A stretch of DNA of 64,000 nucleotides from Micropterus salmoides (Eukaryota; Chordata; Actinopteri; Centrarchiformes; Centrarchidae). The notes beneath the pieces were generated by a model. The model did not search any database. It was given only the letters and a program-made list of their open reading frames with translations, and was not told the DNA's origin. The translations under genes and the position numbers were made by a program. Every line of letters starts with the position of its first letter. The first letter of the stretch is position 1. Of the stretch, positions 1 through 11,721 are shown one piece after another. Location: contig NW_024040374.1 of the NCBI RefSeq assembly GCF_014851395.1, positions 26,120,772-26,184,771 of the forward strand, written 5' to 3'.

Positions 1-3000
1 CTTATGTAAAAAAAAAAGTTTACATTCATTTGAAACCTTTGTATATTTTTGAGCTGTGGAACACTTTGTCTTGTATTTATTTTTTAGTAAGCATTGTGGA
101 AGTCCCATAGTAAATCCTATCAAAGCCAAGTGCTAGCACAACAGGCTGCTTAGCAAATGTGTATAAAAAAGACAAATAAATGTGACTGCTTTGAAAATTA
201 CTCTTTGGATCAGTGGTGATGTTAATAGTTCTTGTTTAAAATCTGTTTATTTTCAGCCACAAGTGTATGAGGACAATATATCATGATTTACTGTAACAGA
301 AGATATTACATTAGCTGTGGTTCCAGTGGTATAATACAGGGGTTTTCAAAGTCTGGGACTGTGGGCCTCCCCTGAGACAAAGCTTGGAAAAAGGTGCCCC
401 CTCAGCCCCTCTTAGTTTACGTGGTTAGTTTCTCTCAAGCGCTAGATGCCTAAGGGATCATGATTATGTTATTTGACGCCATAGACACTAAATAACTGAG
501 CCAAGATAACCTCTAATATTGCTGTTTGATATAATTTCAGACTTCACCAAATACATAAAAAGAGGTCTGTCTAAAGGCATTTACTGCTTCTGATTCTGGG
601 AAAGTGGGAAAGAGTAAAATTCCCCCAAACTACTTTATCTCTGAACTATCTCTTAATAATCACACCCCGTTAGGATATGCTTTGAAATCTCCTTTTAATA
701 GCTAATGTAATATTTTTTCACTGAACGTCCCCTGGATCAGTTTGGAGGACCCTGGGGTATCTGAATACTGAATACTTCCTCCATATAAATAAAATGCCAT
801 ATTCATGTGACTCTTCATCTTGTTATGATACCGCACCTTTTCATTTTTCTTAACAGAGCTCATGTTCCTTACTGGACTGCAGTGTCAGCTTTGTCTTCAA
901 GAGATGGCGCCATATCTTACAACAAAACCAGAATGTAAAAAGTAATGGTTTCACAGGATAGTAGAATTAGAAAAAGACATTATAAATTAAGTATATTAAA
1001 GATTCTGTGCATGAACAATTGGAGAACATAGTCACATAGATTCATATCCAAACTATAGTTTTCTTTCTTAACAGATTGAAATGGCAAGAAATAAGGCTTA
1101 TTTTGAATCACAAAAATGGCACAGCAGCCATTCATTTAATATGAAAACTAGAGAGTGTTTAAATTGGTGGTAAACTGATATTGATATTGTCCTGAAACAA
1201 CACAGCTGAGATTTGTTTTTTGTTTTTTTTAAACATTTTAAGTATGAACAGCTTCCTCTCTACCTAACAGGCTCAAGGCTTAGCTGTAGTTATCAACATG
1301 TCATCTCTGCATGTGTTATGTCATTTTCATGGTCATGTTCCAGCTCCAGTCAGTGTGAATTCTCTTTGTTCCTCTTGCTAACGTCAAACGGGCCTGTGAC
1401 GGACAAAAACGCCTTGTTCTCAGTCGGTGCATGTCGACTGAGCTGAGATTGTGAGTGAAGAGGGAAAAAAAGGTAAACAAAGCCCTGGCCTGTTTGGCAT
1501 CCCAAGTGGGTACCCATCAAAGGACACAGTGACCCTGAACCCTGACCCAGATTAACATTAGGGACAGGATGCATTGGCGTGAGAAATAAAGTATTTTCAT
1601 TCTCAAGAGAAAGATATGAGATGTATCACAAGTAAGCAATGTGCCCAGATGGAGAACAAAATGGAACTATGATGATTTGAGGTAGGCGCCTAACTGTGAA
1701 GAATGATCCTACAAGCTTTGATGGTGGTTGACCACAGAGATGTCTTTCATGTCTCTTTCAGTGTTTGTCTGTGTTTTGTACAGCAGGCTTTGTGTCATCA
1801 TTTGCACTCTTGCTCTAATGACAGTACAGCAGAAATTGTATAGGCCTTAAAAGCGAATGTCAGCGCAACGTGACTTCTATCATTGTCAGATTATGAAGAA
1901 CTTGGACAAAGGGAAATGAAAACCTTCAAAAGAACACACACAGCTTCTCAGCACTCACTCACTGCGGACGTAAGGGACTGTACGGAAATTATCACATGGG
2001 TGGGGGAGTGGGAAAAGATTAGAGGGAGGGTAATGTCATTTTTATTTTATTTTTGTTTAAGGAGGGGCTAACTTTACCGGGAGAGCAAGGGATGACTCAT
2101 ATTTATATTTTAAAATGGCCTTAATAAGAACAATTTATTTAGCAGCTCTTTATTCAAAATAGAGTGGCTGCATTTTCACCATTTTGTTATGTTCGTCATT
2201 AATTATTAATTGTTTCGAGATATCATGATATATTTCATAACCTTAGGGAGGCTCTTTTTAAAAATAAGTTTAAAATAAATTTAAATTGATAAGAGATTCA
2301 GACCCTCTCCCAACCCCAGTCATTTTTGCACTGTCCCTAAATGCAAAGCGCAATCAAAAGACCTTCAGAGGACTCATTTATATGTAAGTAGTAATTATAA
2401 TTGCAGGTGTCTAATCCATATGAAGGGACTAGTGTGTAGCATTTAGGATCATTCAGCCTCCCTATTTGCATTTTTAATGTCTATTGACACATTTGTCCAG
2501 CTTGTGTAGCATAAATGTGTCAGAAACTGGAGCTGTTCCACACAGAATGAATTGGTATAGACAGTATAGATGAGAGCCCCCACAAGAGACATCCGTCCAC
2601 ACTATAGGTAGAAAATTGTCTAATATTCATGGCTCTAGCTTTAGTTAAGATGTATCGATTGCAGTGTGGTACATCAAAAGAACAACACATTCAGTCCTGA
2701 TCTGAGCTGTACTCCCTTCCATGTGTGAGTAATACCAAAGTCCTTTTAGGCTCTAAATTGTCTCTGGTAATACTGAATGTAGACAGGGTGGGGGGAGGAG
2801 CACAGAGGAGGTAACCACACCAAAGTCACCACCAGGCCACCAGGGTATATTGTGAGGCTCATTATAGTGCATTAAACAGCCTCCCTGCGGAACAATGAGA
2901 GGCTCTGGGTCCCCGAGGCAGAGCCTAAGGCTGGCTGAGACTGATATGGAGACCCAGGGGATCCTGCTCACCCGGGCCTGTCACTACCAGACTTTCATCC

Positions 3001-3790
3001 GCAGCTGCCAAACTCCATTCTCCTCCGCCTCTGTCATCAGATGCTCACCAGGCTGATGCCTACTACTACTATAGCCTACTGTTTAAAACGAAAGAATAAA
3101 ATCATGTCTAAAAGCCCTACAGCACTCAGAGAGCATATACTATTCCTATAATGCTCCTACATTGTATCTGCAGGACCTAAGAGTGTGGCGTCACATTTGC
3201 ATCTTTCTATCGCCACATTACAGGCTGGTTATGTCCACACCATCCACTCCACACTTTATTTTACAGGTCTGTAATTGGGGACTAATTTTAGGGGAAATAT
3301 AGCTGTCCCTGAAGAAAAAAACACCTAAATTTTAGTCCAAATAAATATGAATGAATTATTAATTTATTATTGTAAACTGTATTCCCCATGTATTGTAAGT
3401 TGATTACATGCAAATCTGTAAACACATTTCACATTTCTGGGTTTGAAATGCCACATATTATCCACAAATTCATAGGATTTTTTTTTTAGGGAAGTCTGAA
3501 AAATGTTGTTTAGGCCTGCATGTTGTTTTTTGTTCCTGCTTTCCTATCCTATTAATAATCTCACAAACCCTTTAGCCTTAACTTGCGACCCCTTGTGGGG
3601 CTCCCGACCCTTGATTTGGGAACCACTGCCTAGGTTGCACTAGCAATTTAATGGATTTAATTAATAGGAGGTGTACCAAATAAATAGTATCTTCAGTTTA
3701 TGTAAGGACTATTTATTTTTACCTTTTGAAATATATTGCTGTCATTATTATTATTAATCTACTTTCTTCTTACTATATGTCTTTTTAATA
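1..3790. other. Gene-poor flank upstream of rai2
   Basis: No ORF here resembles a known protein and the open frames are short (up to about 77 codons), as expected by chance. The stretch is AT-rich with T-runs. Two pieces look like degraded fish interspersed repeats: around 335-430 and around 3560-3640. Distal regulatory elements of rai2 could be present but cannot be recognised from one sequence. Confidence 0.5.
3565..3640. repeat. Degraded interspersed repeat fragment
   Basis: The stretch reading 'gcgaccccttgtgggg' followed by 'gggaaccactg' resembles a common fish dispersed repeat. A related 'gaccccttgtgggtg' piece lies at about 52225. The family name is not known to me. Confidence 0.35.
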
Positions 3791-4660
3791 AGTGTCCCTG
3801 TGTGGAGAGGAGGAGGGAGGACCGCTGACTGTGCTGCGTGCGCAGCTTCAGTCTGGAGTCGCCACGGCGGACCGCAATGAAGAGATAAATAGAAGCCATA
3901 TCTATTTATTTTAAAGTCTCATTCATTGATAATTGAGAGAGGGCAGCTGACCTGCAAAGCTGCTAATGCTCCACTGCTTGATAGGTAAGTAAATGTTGGT
4001 GTTTGGAGCAAAACCGGAATTTTATGGAATAATTAACATTAAAGGAAAGGAGATGAGAGCAGGGTGAGCCAACGCTTTTCTGATTGTACGTCGCTTATTT
4101 GCTGAAACATTACTTCGTTTTAACATTAGCCCGTGGGTTAAGTGGGAATTGTTTTGCTAGTGGCACACTATCCGTTTTTAAAACGTATTAAAGCCTTTTA
4201 TTTTCAAATTTCAGAGGCGATTTGCGCAGCTAGCTTGTATCGTAAAAACGCGTACAGTCTTTCAGCGCGAGCTCGTGTTTTTTTATTTTTTTTTAAATAT
4301 ACGCCAGGTGAACGGCAACTTGACAAATAATAGGTTTGTTTTAGCGCGAGGACCCCTCTCTCTCTCTGCCATACGTTACTGTCTGTGTGGCAGCGAGCGG
4401 AGCGTCACGCGCCCTCGGCCCTTCATGGTATCGCCGTGTGATGTGTGGAGACGTGCGCATAAACGGCGCACAGCCTCCCTGCTGCATTTCATGGCGAACC
4501 GTCGGCTTGCTGCAGCCGCACCAGCCACATCAGGGACCGAGCTGATAATGCGCGTATATGTCTGGGAGGACGATCTGGAGAGAAATACAAATGTCGCCAG
4601 TGAAGAAATAAGGACGATCTCCTCAGATGAACCCTGCAGCGTCACACTCAGGGCCTGTTA
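3790..4660 (+). promoter_or_regulatory. rai2: CpG-rich promoter region of rai2
   Basis: This segment is clearly richer in CG dinucleotides than its surroundings (for example around 3822-3870, 4255-4300 and 4380-4560) and contains the probable first exon with a strong donor at 3985. A CpG-rich start region fits the RAI2 family, which has non-coding 5' exons ahead of a single coding exon. The 128-codon open frame at 4275-4661 has no recognisable similarity and is probably a by-product of the base composition. Confidence 0.5.
3795..3984 (+). other. rai2: Probable non-coding first exon of rai2
   Basis: The exon ends in a textbook donor, gatag|gtaagtaaat, at 3984/3985. The next good acceptor leading into the coding exon is ttttag at 9121-9126. 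The start is a guess from the onset of GC-rich sequence. No transcript evidence is available, so the first exon is inferred from splice signal, composition and gene position. Confidence 0.45.
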
Positions 4661-5668
4661 ACGTTAGTAGCCTTGGCTTTAATAGCCTGTGCATTTGCTT
4701 ATATAGGTGTCCTGTCACACGTGTAATGACAGAGCTCCTGTAAGAAAAGGTAGAAATACTCTTCTGCTTCTGCCGAAAAACCCAGTTTGTGTCTTAATCA
4801 TGGTCTTTTTCACATTGCAGGAAAACATCATTTGCATCTTAATTTCTAATGTTTCTGATCGCATTTCAGATTTTATTTGTATGCAGGGAAATTACTAATA
4901 TATCCAGTGGGTCTTGTCAATTCACCCATTTGCTAATATGCTAATGAGCACAATATAGTTCATATACACAACAATGTTTGACCCAGGGGTGTAAGCCCTT
5001 GGAATAAAAACATTTAAAACGGTTAAAAGATCCTCAGTGGCCAATATGGACGGATAAAACAGTGACTTGTTGTTACACAATGGTGATTCTTCCAGTTGTA
5101 TTAATTAAAAGTCTTCCATTATTCATCAGATTTGACTAATGCTGTGGGCTTTAGGAGATCAGCTGGAGGACAACCAGCTGAATAAAAGACAATCTGCATG
5201 CATGTGAGAGCAGCCTGCATCAGTCTGAGGATGTGAAGCTCATATTGAGGCTGTGTGTGTGCCTCCCTAATGAGATGTAATTGGCTATTGGAGAGGAGGG
5301 GTGTTGAGGGCGATGACCTTTTAGATCACCAGCCATGCGCCACCCATCCCTGGTGCTTTGTTCCCTCTGGTCTGAACTCTAAAACTCATAGCGAGGAAAT
5401 TATATTATATGAGCAAAGACAGAGAGCAGTTCTTGTAACGTGTTTGGAGTGCAGTGATTGAAGTGAATTCGTTGTTTTTCTCGCTGCTATTGACTTACTA
5501 CGGCGTACATTCCATCAATGAGGCAAGGAGAAGGGAAAAAAAAGGAAATGTGGAAATCATTACAGTAATGGGGACAGGGGAGGGATTTCATTTGGCTTTC
5601 TTTTAGGTCTCTTCTTGCCTATTTACTCAATTAGCTGTTACTGGCTAGTGAACACAAACCTCTTACAG

Positions 5669-5748
5669 ATGATGTGGGAGCTACGAACAGCACTGGATGT
5701 GCTGCTGCCGGTCTTATCAGTCCACGTTATTCAGCGACAAGATTGCAG
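5669..5748 (+). other. rai2: Candidate alternative 5'UTR exon of rai2
   Basis: An 80-bp stretch is preceded by a pyrimidine-containing acceptor ending ctcttacag and followed by the donor-like ttgcag|gtttgt. Its local GC content is above that of its surroundings. If spliced to 9127 its open frame soon meets a stop, so it could only be untranslated. Splice signals alone are weak evidence. Confidence 0.25.
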
Positions 5749-8133
5749 GTTTGTTTGTGTTGCATGTTTCTTACATTAGCTCATGGTTAATGTAAACTGC
5801 ATTACGCCACTGCTATTTTTAACAACCTAATCTACAAACCGTATCATCTTGTGGAATGCGGGAAACTCTAAGTCTGTTAACAATCTGGATTTAGGAAGAT
5901 TAGTACGATTAACTTGAAGGTCTTTATGGAAATACGGTTGTGTTTACATTTTCTGACAATTCTCAGACCCCTACTTTTTTAATTTGTGCCCGAGCACAGC
6001 CAGGGCTTGTTTAAGAGGTGTTAGTTAGCCCGAGGAGATGGCAGCAGCTCATCTTTGAGGGTTATAGAAGTCAACTTTAAGTTGACATGCAGAGGAACGG
6101 TTTAGCTGACTTGTGGCACATTAGCAAGAATCCAAGAGTTGTTGGTGCTTAGATGACATCTTTCATTGACCTTCCGTCTCTGTGATAACACAGAGACAAA
6201 GCAAAGTCACAGAGTCAGATAATGTAACGGGGAAGAAAACAAAGATGAACATGGTCTCTGTGTACTTTGGCTCGCTCGAGACTTTGCTGGTTAAACTTTC
6301 CCTCTTCTGCTGCTCGTCTGCAGAGTTTCACATTGTAGTCACATGATTTAAGCGGAGAGAGGTTGGAGCAGTGAGCTGTGAACTGCTGCGTGTGCTGGAG
6401 GGGGGGGCAGCAGCATGTCACCCTGGCTGTGATTACTGCGTAGCATCACGTCACCTGACCTGAAAGCTCAGAGTAATGCTCACTAACATAGCTTTTATTT
6501 CTTCTCATAAAACATGAAGTTGAAGCTTGCAAAGTTATTTCACCCTGACAGCTGAGTTAAGATGGACCCCATTAAACTGAGTTTATTATCTGGGTTATTT
6601 TCCTCACTCAGTGCACACTCAGGCCAAACCATTAGAGTCCGTGACAGTAGGGGAGTTTCAACCAAGAAAGACTTCTTTCATATTGGTCAGCATGGGCTTC
6701 ATCGTGTCACAGACCTCATGACCGTGTTATCAAGCAGGAAATGTCTTGCCACAAACTTCCTGGAATGCAAGTCAAACCATCAAAAGGGTGAAAAATAAAG
6801 TTGGTCCAAATTTGTTATTCAGGCTTAAATGAGAACATTAGATCCAATTCTTGTAGAAAGCGGAATAAGTGAAGTACTGAGGATTTTAAGAAAAGGAAAA
6901 ACAGTTGGAAGAGTCTTGCTCATGCATGCATGCAGTATGTTTGTGTAAGACAGATGTATGCTTGGACTCTCGTGTCAACAATTTGTCTTAGTCTGGGCTG
7001 TGATCCCGTACCTTGCGTGATGAGTCTTCCCTGTCAGGACAAAGCAGCATGTGTGGTATATAAGAAGAGGCAAACATGACCTGCCGGCCCATCACTCAGA
7101 CAGCCGACCCCTTAAACACTCACCACCTCTAGACCTTGTTGTAGGGAAAAGACAAGCGAACACAGAAGCCTCAAGCTATAAATGCAAAGAAGCTTTTATT
7201 GGGTTCTTTTTGAGTATGTTTAAGCGTGTTTTTTGTATTCCCGAGGCACACACTTACTTCCCAGACCTTTCCCATGTGTGAAACAGCGACAAGGTTATCG
7301 GCCGGCCGTCTGGCTGTAGAATCCTCCGTGTAATCCGTCAGAGCCATATTACAATGTCTCATCTATGCTACAGAACAATATTAAACCAGCCTGGGGGGAT
7401 AGAGCGCTCCTCCTCGCTGCTCAGTGAGGCAACCCAACACCACATGAAGGCTGTTGAGGAAAAAAAAAGTGTCACGCTTTTACAAAATTGGAACTGCATG
7501 TGTGCGTTTAATTGGGTTTTGAGCCTAAAAGGTATGGCATACTTTGTTGTTACATTTCAGGTTTTTTAAAGTGTTCCCCTTCCAATGACCTGAACATATT
7601 ATCCATGGTGCTCCCCATCAGCATGAATAATTGACCGTGCTGACATTGGATGCATTGTATGTCCAGGCACCCAAGGGATGTTTTACCACTACAGATGGAT
7701 GAGGTTTGACAGCCAGTGTAGGCAGGACATGTGTTGTGTGGAAGTGTCATGTGAAGAGGAAAGCCAAGACACAGTAGGCTTGATAAAAGCATGATAGATA
7801 CATAGGTGGGTAGTCCATCAATTGTGAACTGGTTCATTTATTCCAGTATCACCTTTTCTATGCAGATGTTGTAGCCTCTGTCCCTTCAGCTGCATGTGGC
7901 TTGTCACCCCAGGCTTAACCTCCTCAACTGAAGACCTATATCAAGAGAGACAAGTGGAGGAGGGGAAGAATGGACAGATGGGCAAATTAGGGCAAATTAA
8001 AAAATGTAAACACTTTACTACTGTATGTCTTTAATCAGGAAAGCACAAGCAGCAAGATCTGTTTTGTATATCCAAGATAAGACAAGGAACACTTGGATAT
8101 GTCTTTTTTCTTTATTGTTGTTGGTTTGATTAA

Positions 8134-8304
8134 GGCTGCAACTAATGATTATTTTTATGATCCGTGTGTAGATTATTTACTCATTTAATTGAGGAATCGT
8201 TCGGTACACAAAATGTCAGAAAATAGTTTATTTCCTGTCTCAAAACAGTTGCCAATTAATTGTCTTTTGATTGATTAATCAATGAAGGGACTAATCAGTT
8301 GCAG
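8134..8304. repeat. Short MITE-like repeat, copy 1
   Basis: The element starts with ggctgcaactaatgatt and ends with ctaatcagttgcag, so the ends are near inverted repeats. The interior is full of attaat/gattaatcaat motifs. It matches a dispersed fish element of presumed DNA-transposon origin. A longer relative is at 51814-52108. Confidence 0.55.
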
Positions 8305-8439
8305 TTTTTTGTCAGTGATGTCATTCACTGAAATCAAGTTTTCACTTTTAGTTGATTAAATTTTATGCTCGATGAATATTATAATATATTTCTACCGTCG
8401 TTTTCTTTATTATTATTAGGCATATCTGTTCTGGACAAG

Positions 8440-8500
8440 CCAAGTTTATTTATATAGCACCTGAACAAGGCAATTTATGACATAGAACAAGCAAACTGTC
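8440..8500. repeat. Fragment of a common fish dispersed repeat
   Basis: The string caagtttatttatatagcac is the hallmark of a very common teleost dispersed repeat. Only about 60 bp are recognisable. Confidence 0.4.
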
Positions 8501-9143
8501 ATTACCTTCGTGTTGGACCAGTCTCTGTTTACCTTTTTAATTCTTGAATACAGCAACAGCTGGGGATAATTGCGCTCTGGGACATACAACAGACAGCCTC
8601 AATCGTGTTCCCAATCTCAATTTCCTGTGTTATATTACAATGGCTCTGCTATAACTTGATTACTTGTGATGATATATGATGAGCCGTAAATCTCACTCAG
8701 TTCTACAGTATTTGTTTGGGATGAGTTGTAAGGCCCAACAATGCATTTTAATTGTGCGTTTTTCTTTTTCCCACGGTGGGAGAGATTTTCCCGTCACGGA
8801 CTGAGCTATTGCCACTGAGTAAACGTGTAGGATGGGGGCCAGTTGGGTGGACATTATTGAAAGGAGGACTCCTCCAGTTTTACATTATGGGCTTGGAGTT
8901 TTTTAACAGGGAGCCTTTGCAGCGGTATTTTTTGAAGCAGTATGTCTCTGGAATATTTCGCAGCAATTGTTAAAAAGTCCTTCCTGAGCTGGATTAGACA
9001 TAACATGGAGCAAGTGTCCTTCAAATGATGCTGCTCAAATTCCAGAGACATATGTAAGATTTTCCACATTGAAACACTTTTTTAAAACTACTGGCATCAC
9101 TAAAGTCTCTGTTTCCTCCGTTTTAGAGCTGCCTGCAAGAATA

Positions 9144-9200
9144 ATGGATGAGACCTGTCACTAGCGCTTGATGAAGATTTCGTGTGGCTCTTCAAACTGA
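9144..9200 (+). promoter_or_regulatory. rai2: Three mini upstream ORFs in the rai2 leader
   Basis: Between the acceptor at 9126 and the start at 9204 there are three ATGs, each quickly stopped: 9144-9164 (6 codons plus TAG), 9148-9168 (6 codons plus TGA) and 9171-9200 (9 codons plus TGA). The last stops 3 nt before the rai2 ATG. Such leaders normally reduce initiation at the main start; the effect here is inferred. Confidence 0.5.
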
Positions 9201-9203
9201 ACT

Positions 9204-10826
9204 ATGGAGGGTAGTGATGAGGTGTCTGTAACCATGACACAGTCCCAGACCGACGTGTGCGACCCTGAGGTGGGAGGAGGAGAAATCCCCACCAAAGTGG
9301 AGGATGGAGAAAATCCACTCACTCCTGCTGATTCAGCACTGAGCAAAGGAGCGCTCTCTAACCTGGTGGAGCCTCCCGCACCCTCAGGGGTGAGTGCCAC
9401 TGTTGAATCTCCGGGAGGGGTGGCGCTTAAAGTCGCCACAACTGTACTACACCCAGTGTGCCTGGGAGAGAGCCCGCTGATGCTTCCGATTCACCTCCAG
9501 ATGACTGGAGCAGCCGGGCCTCAGCTCGGCCAAATGGGGGCAGCACCATACTTGATAACAAGCCAAAGCCCAGTTTCACTTCCCCTGGTCTTGGATCAGC
9601 AGGTCATTCAACACATGAGTCCCTCTGTGATGCCTCCGAACGCTACCTGCCCTCCGCTGCCCCTCCAGAACAACGTCCTGTGTCAGAATCCTTTGACGTT
9701 CGGTTTACCTCCAGCTGTCGATCAGAAGTCAGCAGGACAAACGCAGGATGCTAACCTGCTGTCTCTCCTGCAGAATCCAGCTTTTGCAGCCATCTTGCAG
9801 GATCTCTTCCCTTCCCAGGCAGGTTCATCAACCTGTCAGTCGCCAGGCTCTACCTTCTTCCCACTTCCTCCCCTCACACCTCCCTACGCCTCCCCTCTGG
9901 CCCCATTAGTCCCTCCTGCCACGCTTCTAGTTCCCTACCCAGTCATCATCCCGCTGCCAGTGCCTCTGCCCGTCCCTCTTCCCATCCCCATTCCTGCCCC
10001 TCAGACTGAGGACTCAAAGGGGAACATGCCAAAACCGGTTTGCACTGTAAGTAAAAGCACTCAGACTTCTCCAAAAGATACTACCTCTCCTTCGCTGTCT
10101 TCAATTAGATGCATGCCGTCGTTCCAGCCACAAAACGTGTCCCCATCCTCGCTTCCTCTAGATGAAGGACAGGCTCTGGACCTTTCTGTCCGAGCATGTC
10201 CAGTTGAACTAAAAGTGGAATACCCCAGTCTGCAGCAGGACAGTGTGCTCGACTTGTCAGTGCCTGGTGTGAGGAAAAAGTGCGCTCAGTCAGACAGAGA
10301 AGTAGCTTTCCATTCCAGTCAAGATACTAGTGGTACGTCTTTGTCTCTGGGTGTTGAATGCACTCAGAGTTTAGATTCCAAACTCCTGGGCAGCCTGGCT
10401 TCACTGGAGTTCAGCCGGCAGCGCAAGTGGGTGGTTGACAGCAGTGCCAGTGGGTCTAGTTCTCTGAGTCAGGAGGCGTCTCTCAGCAGAGCCGGAAACC
10501 TTGAGATAGTCAGCACCTCGCAGACGGCTAAGGTCATAGTCTCCGTGAAGGACGCCATCCCCGCCATCCTTTGCGGAAAGATAAAAGGCCTATCAGGAGT
10601 CTCCACCAAGAACTTTTCCATCAAACGGGACGGCAGCCAGGGGGCGTCTCTGCAGCAGCTCTACGCAGTGCCGTCGGCGTCCCAGGGGGAGCAGCACGAC
10701 CCCAACAACCCGCTTAAAAAGGTTCCTAAGAGCAGAGCTATCAAGCTGAAGAAGGTCAGCTCTCAAGAGATCCATTTCCTTCCGATGAAGAAGCAGAGAC
10801 TTGCAGCATTGCTGCCCAGGAAGTGA
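9204..10826 (+). CDS. rai2: Retinoic acid-induced protein 2, single coding exon
   Basis: The ORF encodes 540 residues, close to the roughly 530 of human RAI2, and like it lies in one exon. RAI2 is a nuclear protein that binds and clusters CtBP corepressors through tandem ALDLS motifs. Both are visible: ALDLS at residues 324-328 and the variant VLDLS at 348-352. Other landmarks are a conserved block near 73-97 (ALKVATTVLHPVCLGES then LPIHLQM), LQDLFPSQ near 198-205, a proline/leucine/isoleucine-rich run at about 231-266 following SPLAPLVPPATLLVPYP, the strongly conserved AKVIVSVKDAIPAILCGKIK then GLSGVSTKNFS at about 442-472, and a basic tail (IKLKKVSSQEIH, KKQRLAALLPRK) that is probably a nuclear localisation signal. 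The start at 9204 is the first long-frame ATG after the acceptor at 9126. Identification is by similarity plus synteny with scml2 and cdkl5. Confidence 0.96.
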   Translation: MEGSDEVSVTMTQSQTDVCDPEVGGGEIPTKVEDGENPLTPADSALSKGALSNLVEPPAPSGVSATVESPGGVALKVATTVLHPVCLGESPLMLPIHLQMTGAAGPQLGQMGAAPYLITSQSPVSLPLVLDQQVIQHMSPSVMPPNATCPPLPLQNNVLCQNPLTFGLPPAVDQKSAGQTQDANLLSLLQNPAFAAILQDLFPSQAGSSTCQSPGSTFFPLPPLTPPYASPLAPLVPPATLLVPYPVIIPLPVPLPVPLPIPIPAPQTEDSKGNMPKPVCTVSKSTQTSPKDTTSPSLSSIRCMPSFQPQNVSPSSLPLDEGQALDLSVRACPVELKVEYPSLQQDSVLDLSVPGVRKKCAQSDREVAFHSSQDTSGTSLSLGVECTQSLDSKLLGSLASLEFSRQRKWVVDSSASGSSSLSQEASLSRAGNLEIVSTSQTAKVIVSVKDAIPAILCGKIKGLSGVSTKNFSIKRDGSQGASLQQLYAVPSASQGEQHDPNNPLKKVPKSRAIKLKKVSSQEIHFLPMKKQRLAALLPRK

Positions 10827-11715
10827 AAGTTCTCAGCAGAGGGGGGATTAATTGCTGGACCACTCTCTGGTAATCCCTCCAGAGCGTGTAACATAAAACA
10901 CGTGCCGGGACATTCTGTAATCAAACTCATACACTTACATATTCAATCAAAGCTCCGAGTTTGGCTCCGTAAACTGAGGCTCATGAATGTCTGACAGTGT
11001 GACACAGTGGTTACAGAAATGTTTCCATTGGACCTTTCTGAACTGCTGTGTTTTTGTAATGCACTACTCACTACAGTGTTAACCTAAAGCAGAAATGTTG
11101 TTGTGTATGGCAGCTTAATGGGCGCTCCATGTGGCTTTGGAGATTGTCTTTATGAATCAGAGATGTTGAAGAAAAATTTTTGACTTCATAATTACAGCAG
11201 AGACACATGGGTTCCATTTTTCAGTTTTGGCTCGTGGTTTGTTTCCACATGTAATTTTTATTTAAGTGCACTGAAGATCTAAAAAAAACCTGATAGTTGA
11301 GCTTCTCACTGTTCAGAGCAGAGCAGTGTGTACTGGCAGGACGTGACCGAGACTGTTAAAACATCGTCCCATCGTCGGAAATTCCCATAGTCATCAGTGG
11401 CTCACTGGAGCGATTCATTCTCTTCTGATTGGTAGGGGTTTAGCATGACAGGCTAATAATGACTTGGCAAGGCCCGAGCCACAATTTCATTAAAATGAAT
11501 GTTGGCAACCGCCGTCGTATACATTCTTATTTTGTTTAAACAGCAGGCAAAAAAAGGGATGTCTTAATTGTTTTCACATTTAATCAGACATTTCTGCTGG
11601 CCTGTCCAAATATCAGGAAAGTGTTTCTGGAAAAGAGCTTTTTTTTTTTGCTTGTTGCTGGCTGTATTTGCCACTTTTTAATTTGGCCCATGCTTCAACA
11701 TACAAGCCAAAGCTG

Positions 11716-11721
11716 AATAAA
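11716..11721 (+). terminator. rai2: Proximal poly(A) signal candidate for rai2
   Basis: A canonical AATAAA lies 890 bp after the rai2 stop codon. Use in vivo is inferred. Confidence 0.4.

Larger units (their letters stand above)
3985..9126 (+). other. rai2: rai2 5' intron
   Basis: This intron separates the inferred leader exon from the coding exon. It contains CpG-rich sequence up to about 4660, one possible alternative leader exon (5669-5748) and two repeat fragments (8134-8304 and 8440-8500). No coding gene is recognisable in it. Confidence 0.45.

Noticed and set aside
4275..4661. 128-codon ORF near the rai2 promoter
   Set aside because: It lies in CpG-rich promoter sequence, has no recognisable domain, and overlaps an open frame on the other strand, as expected from base composition.
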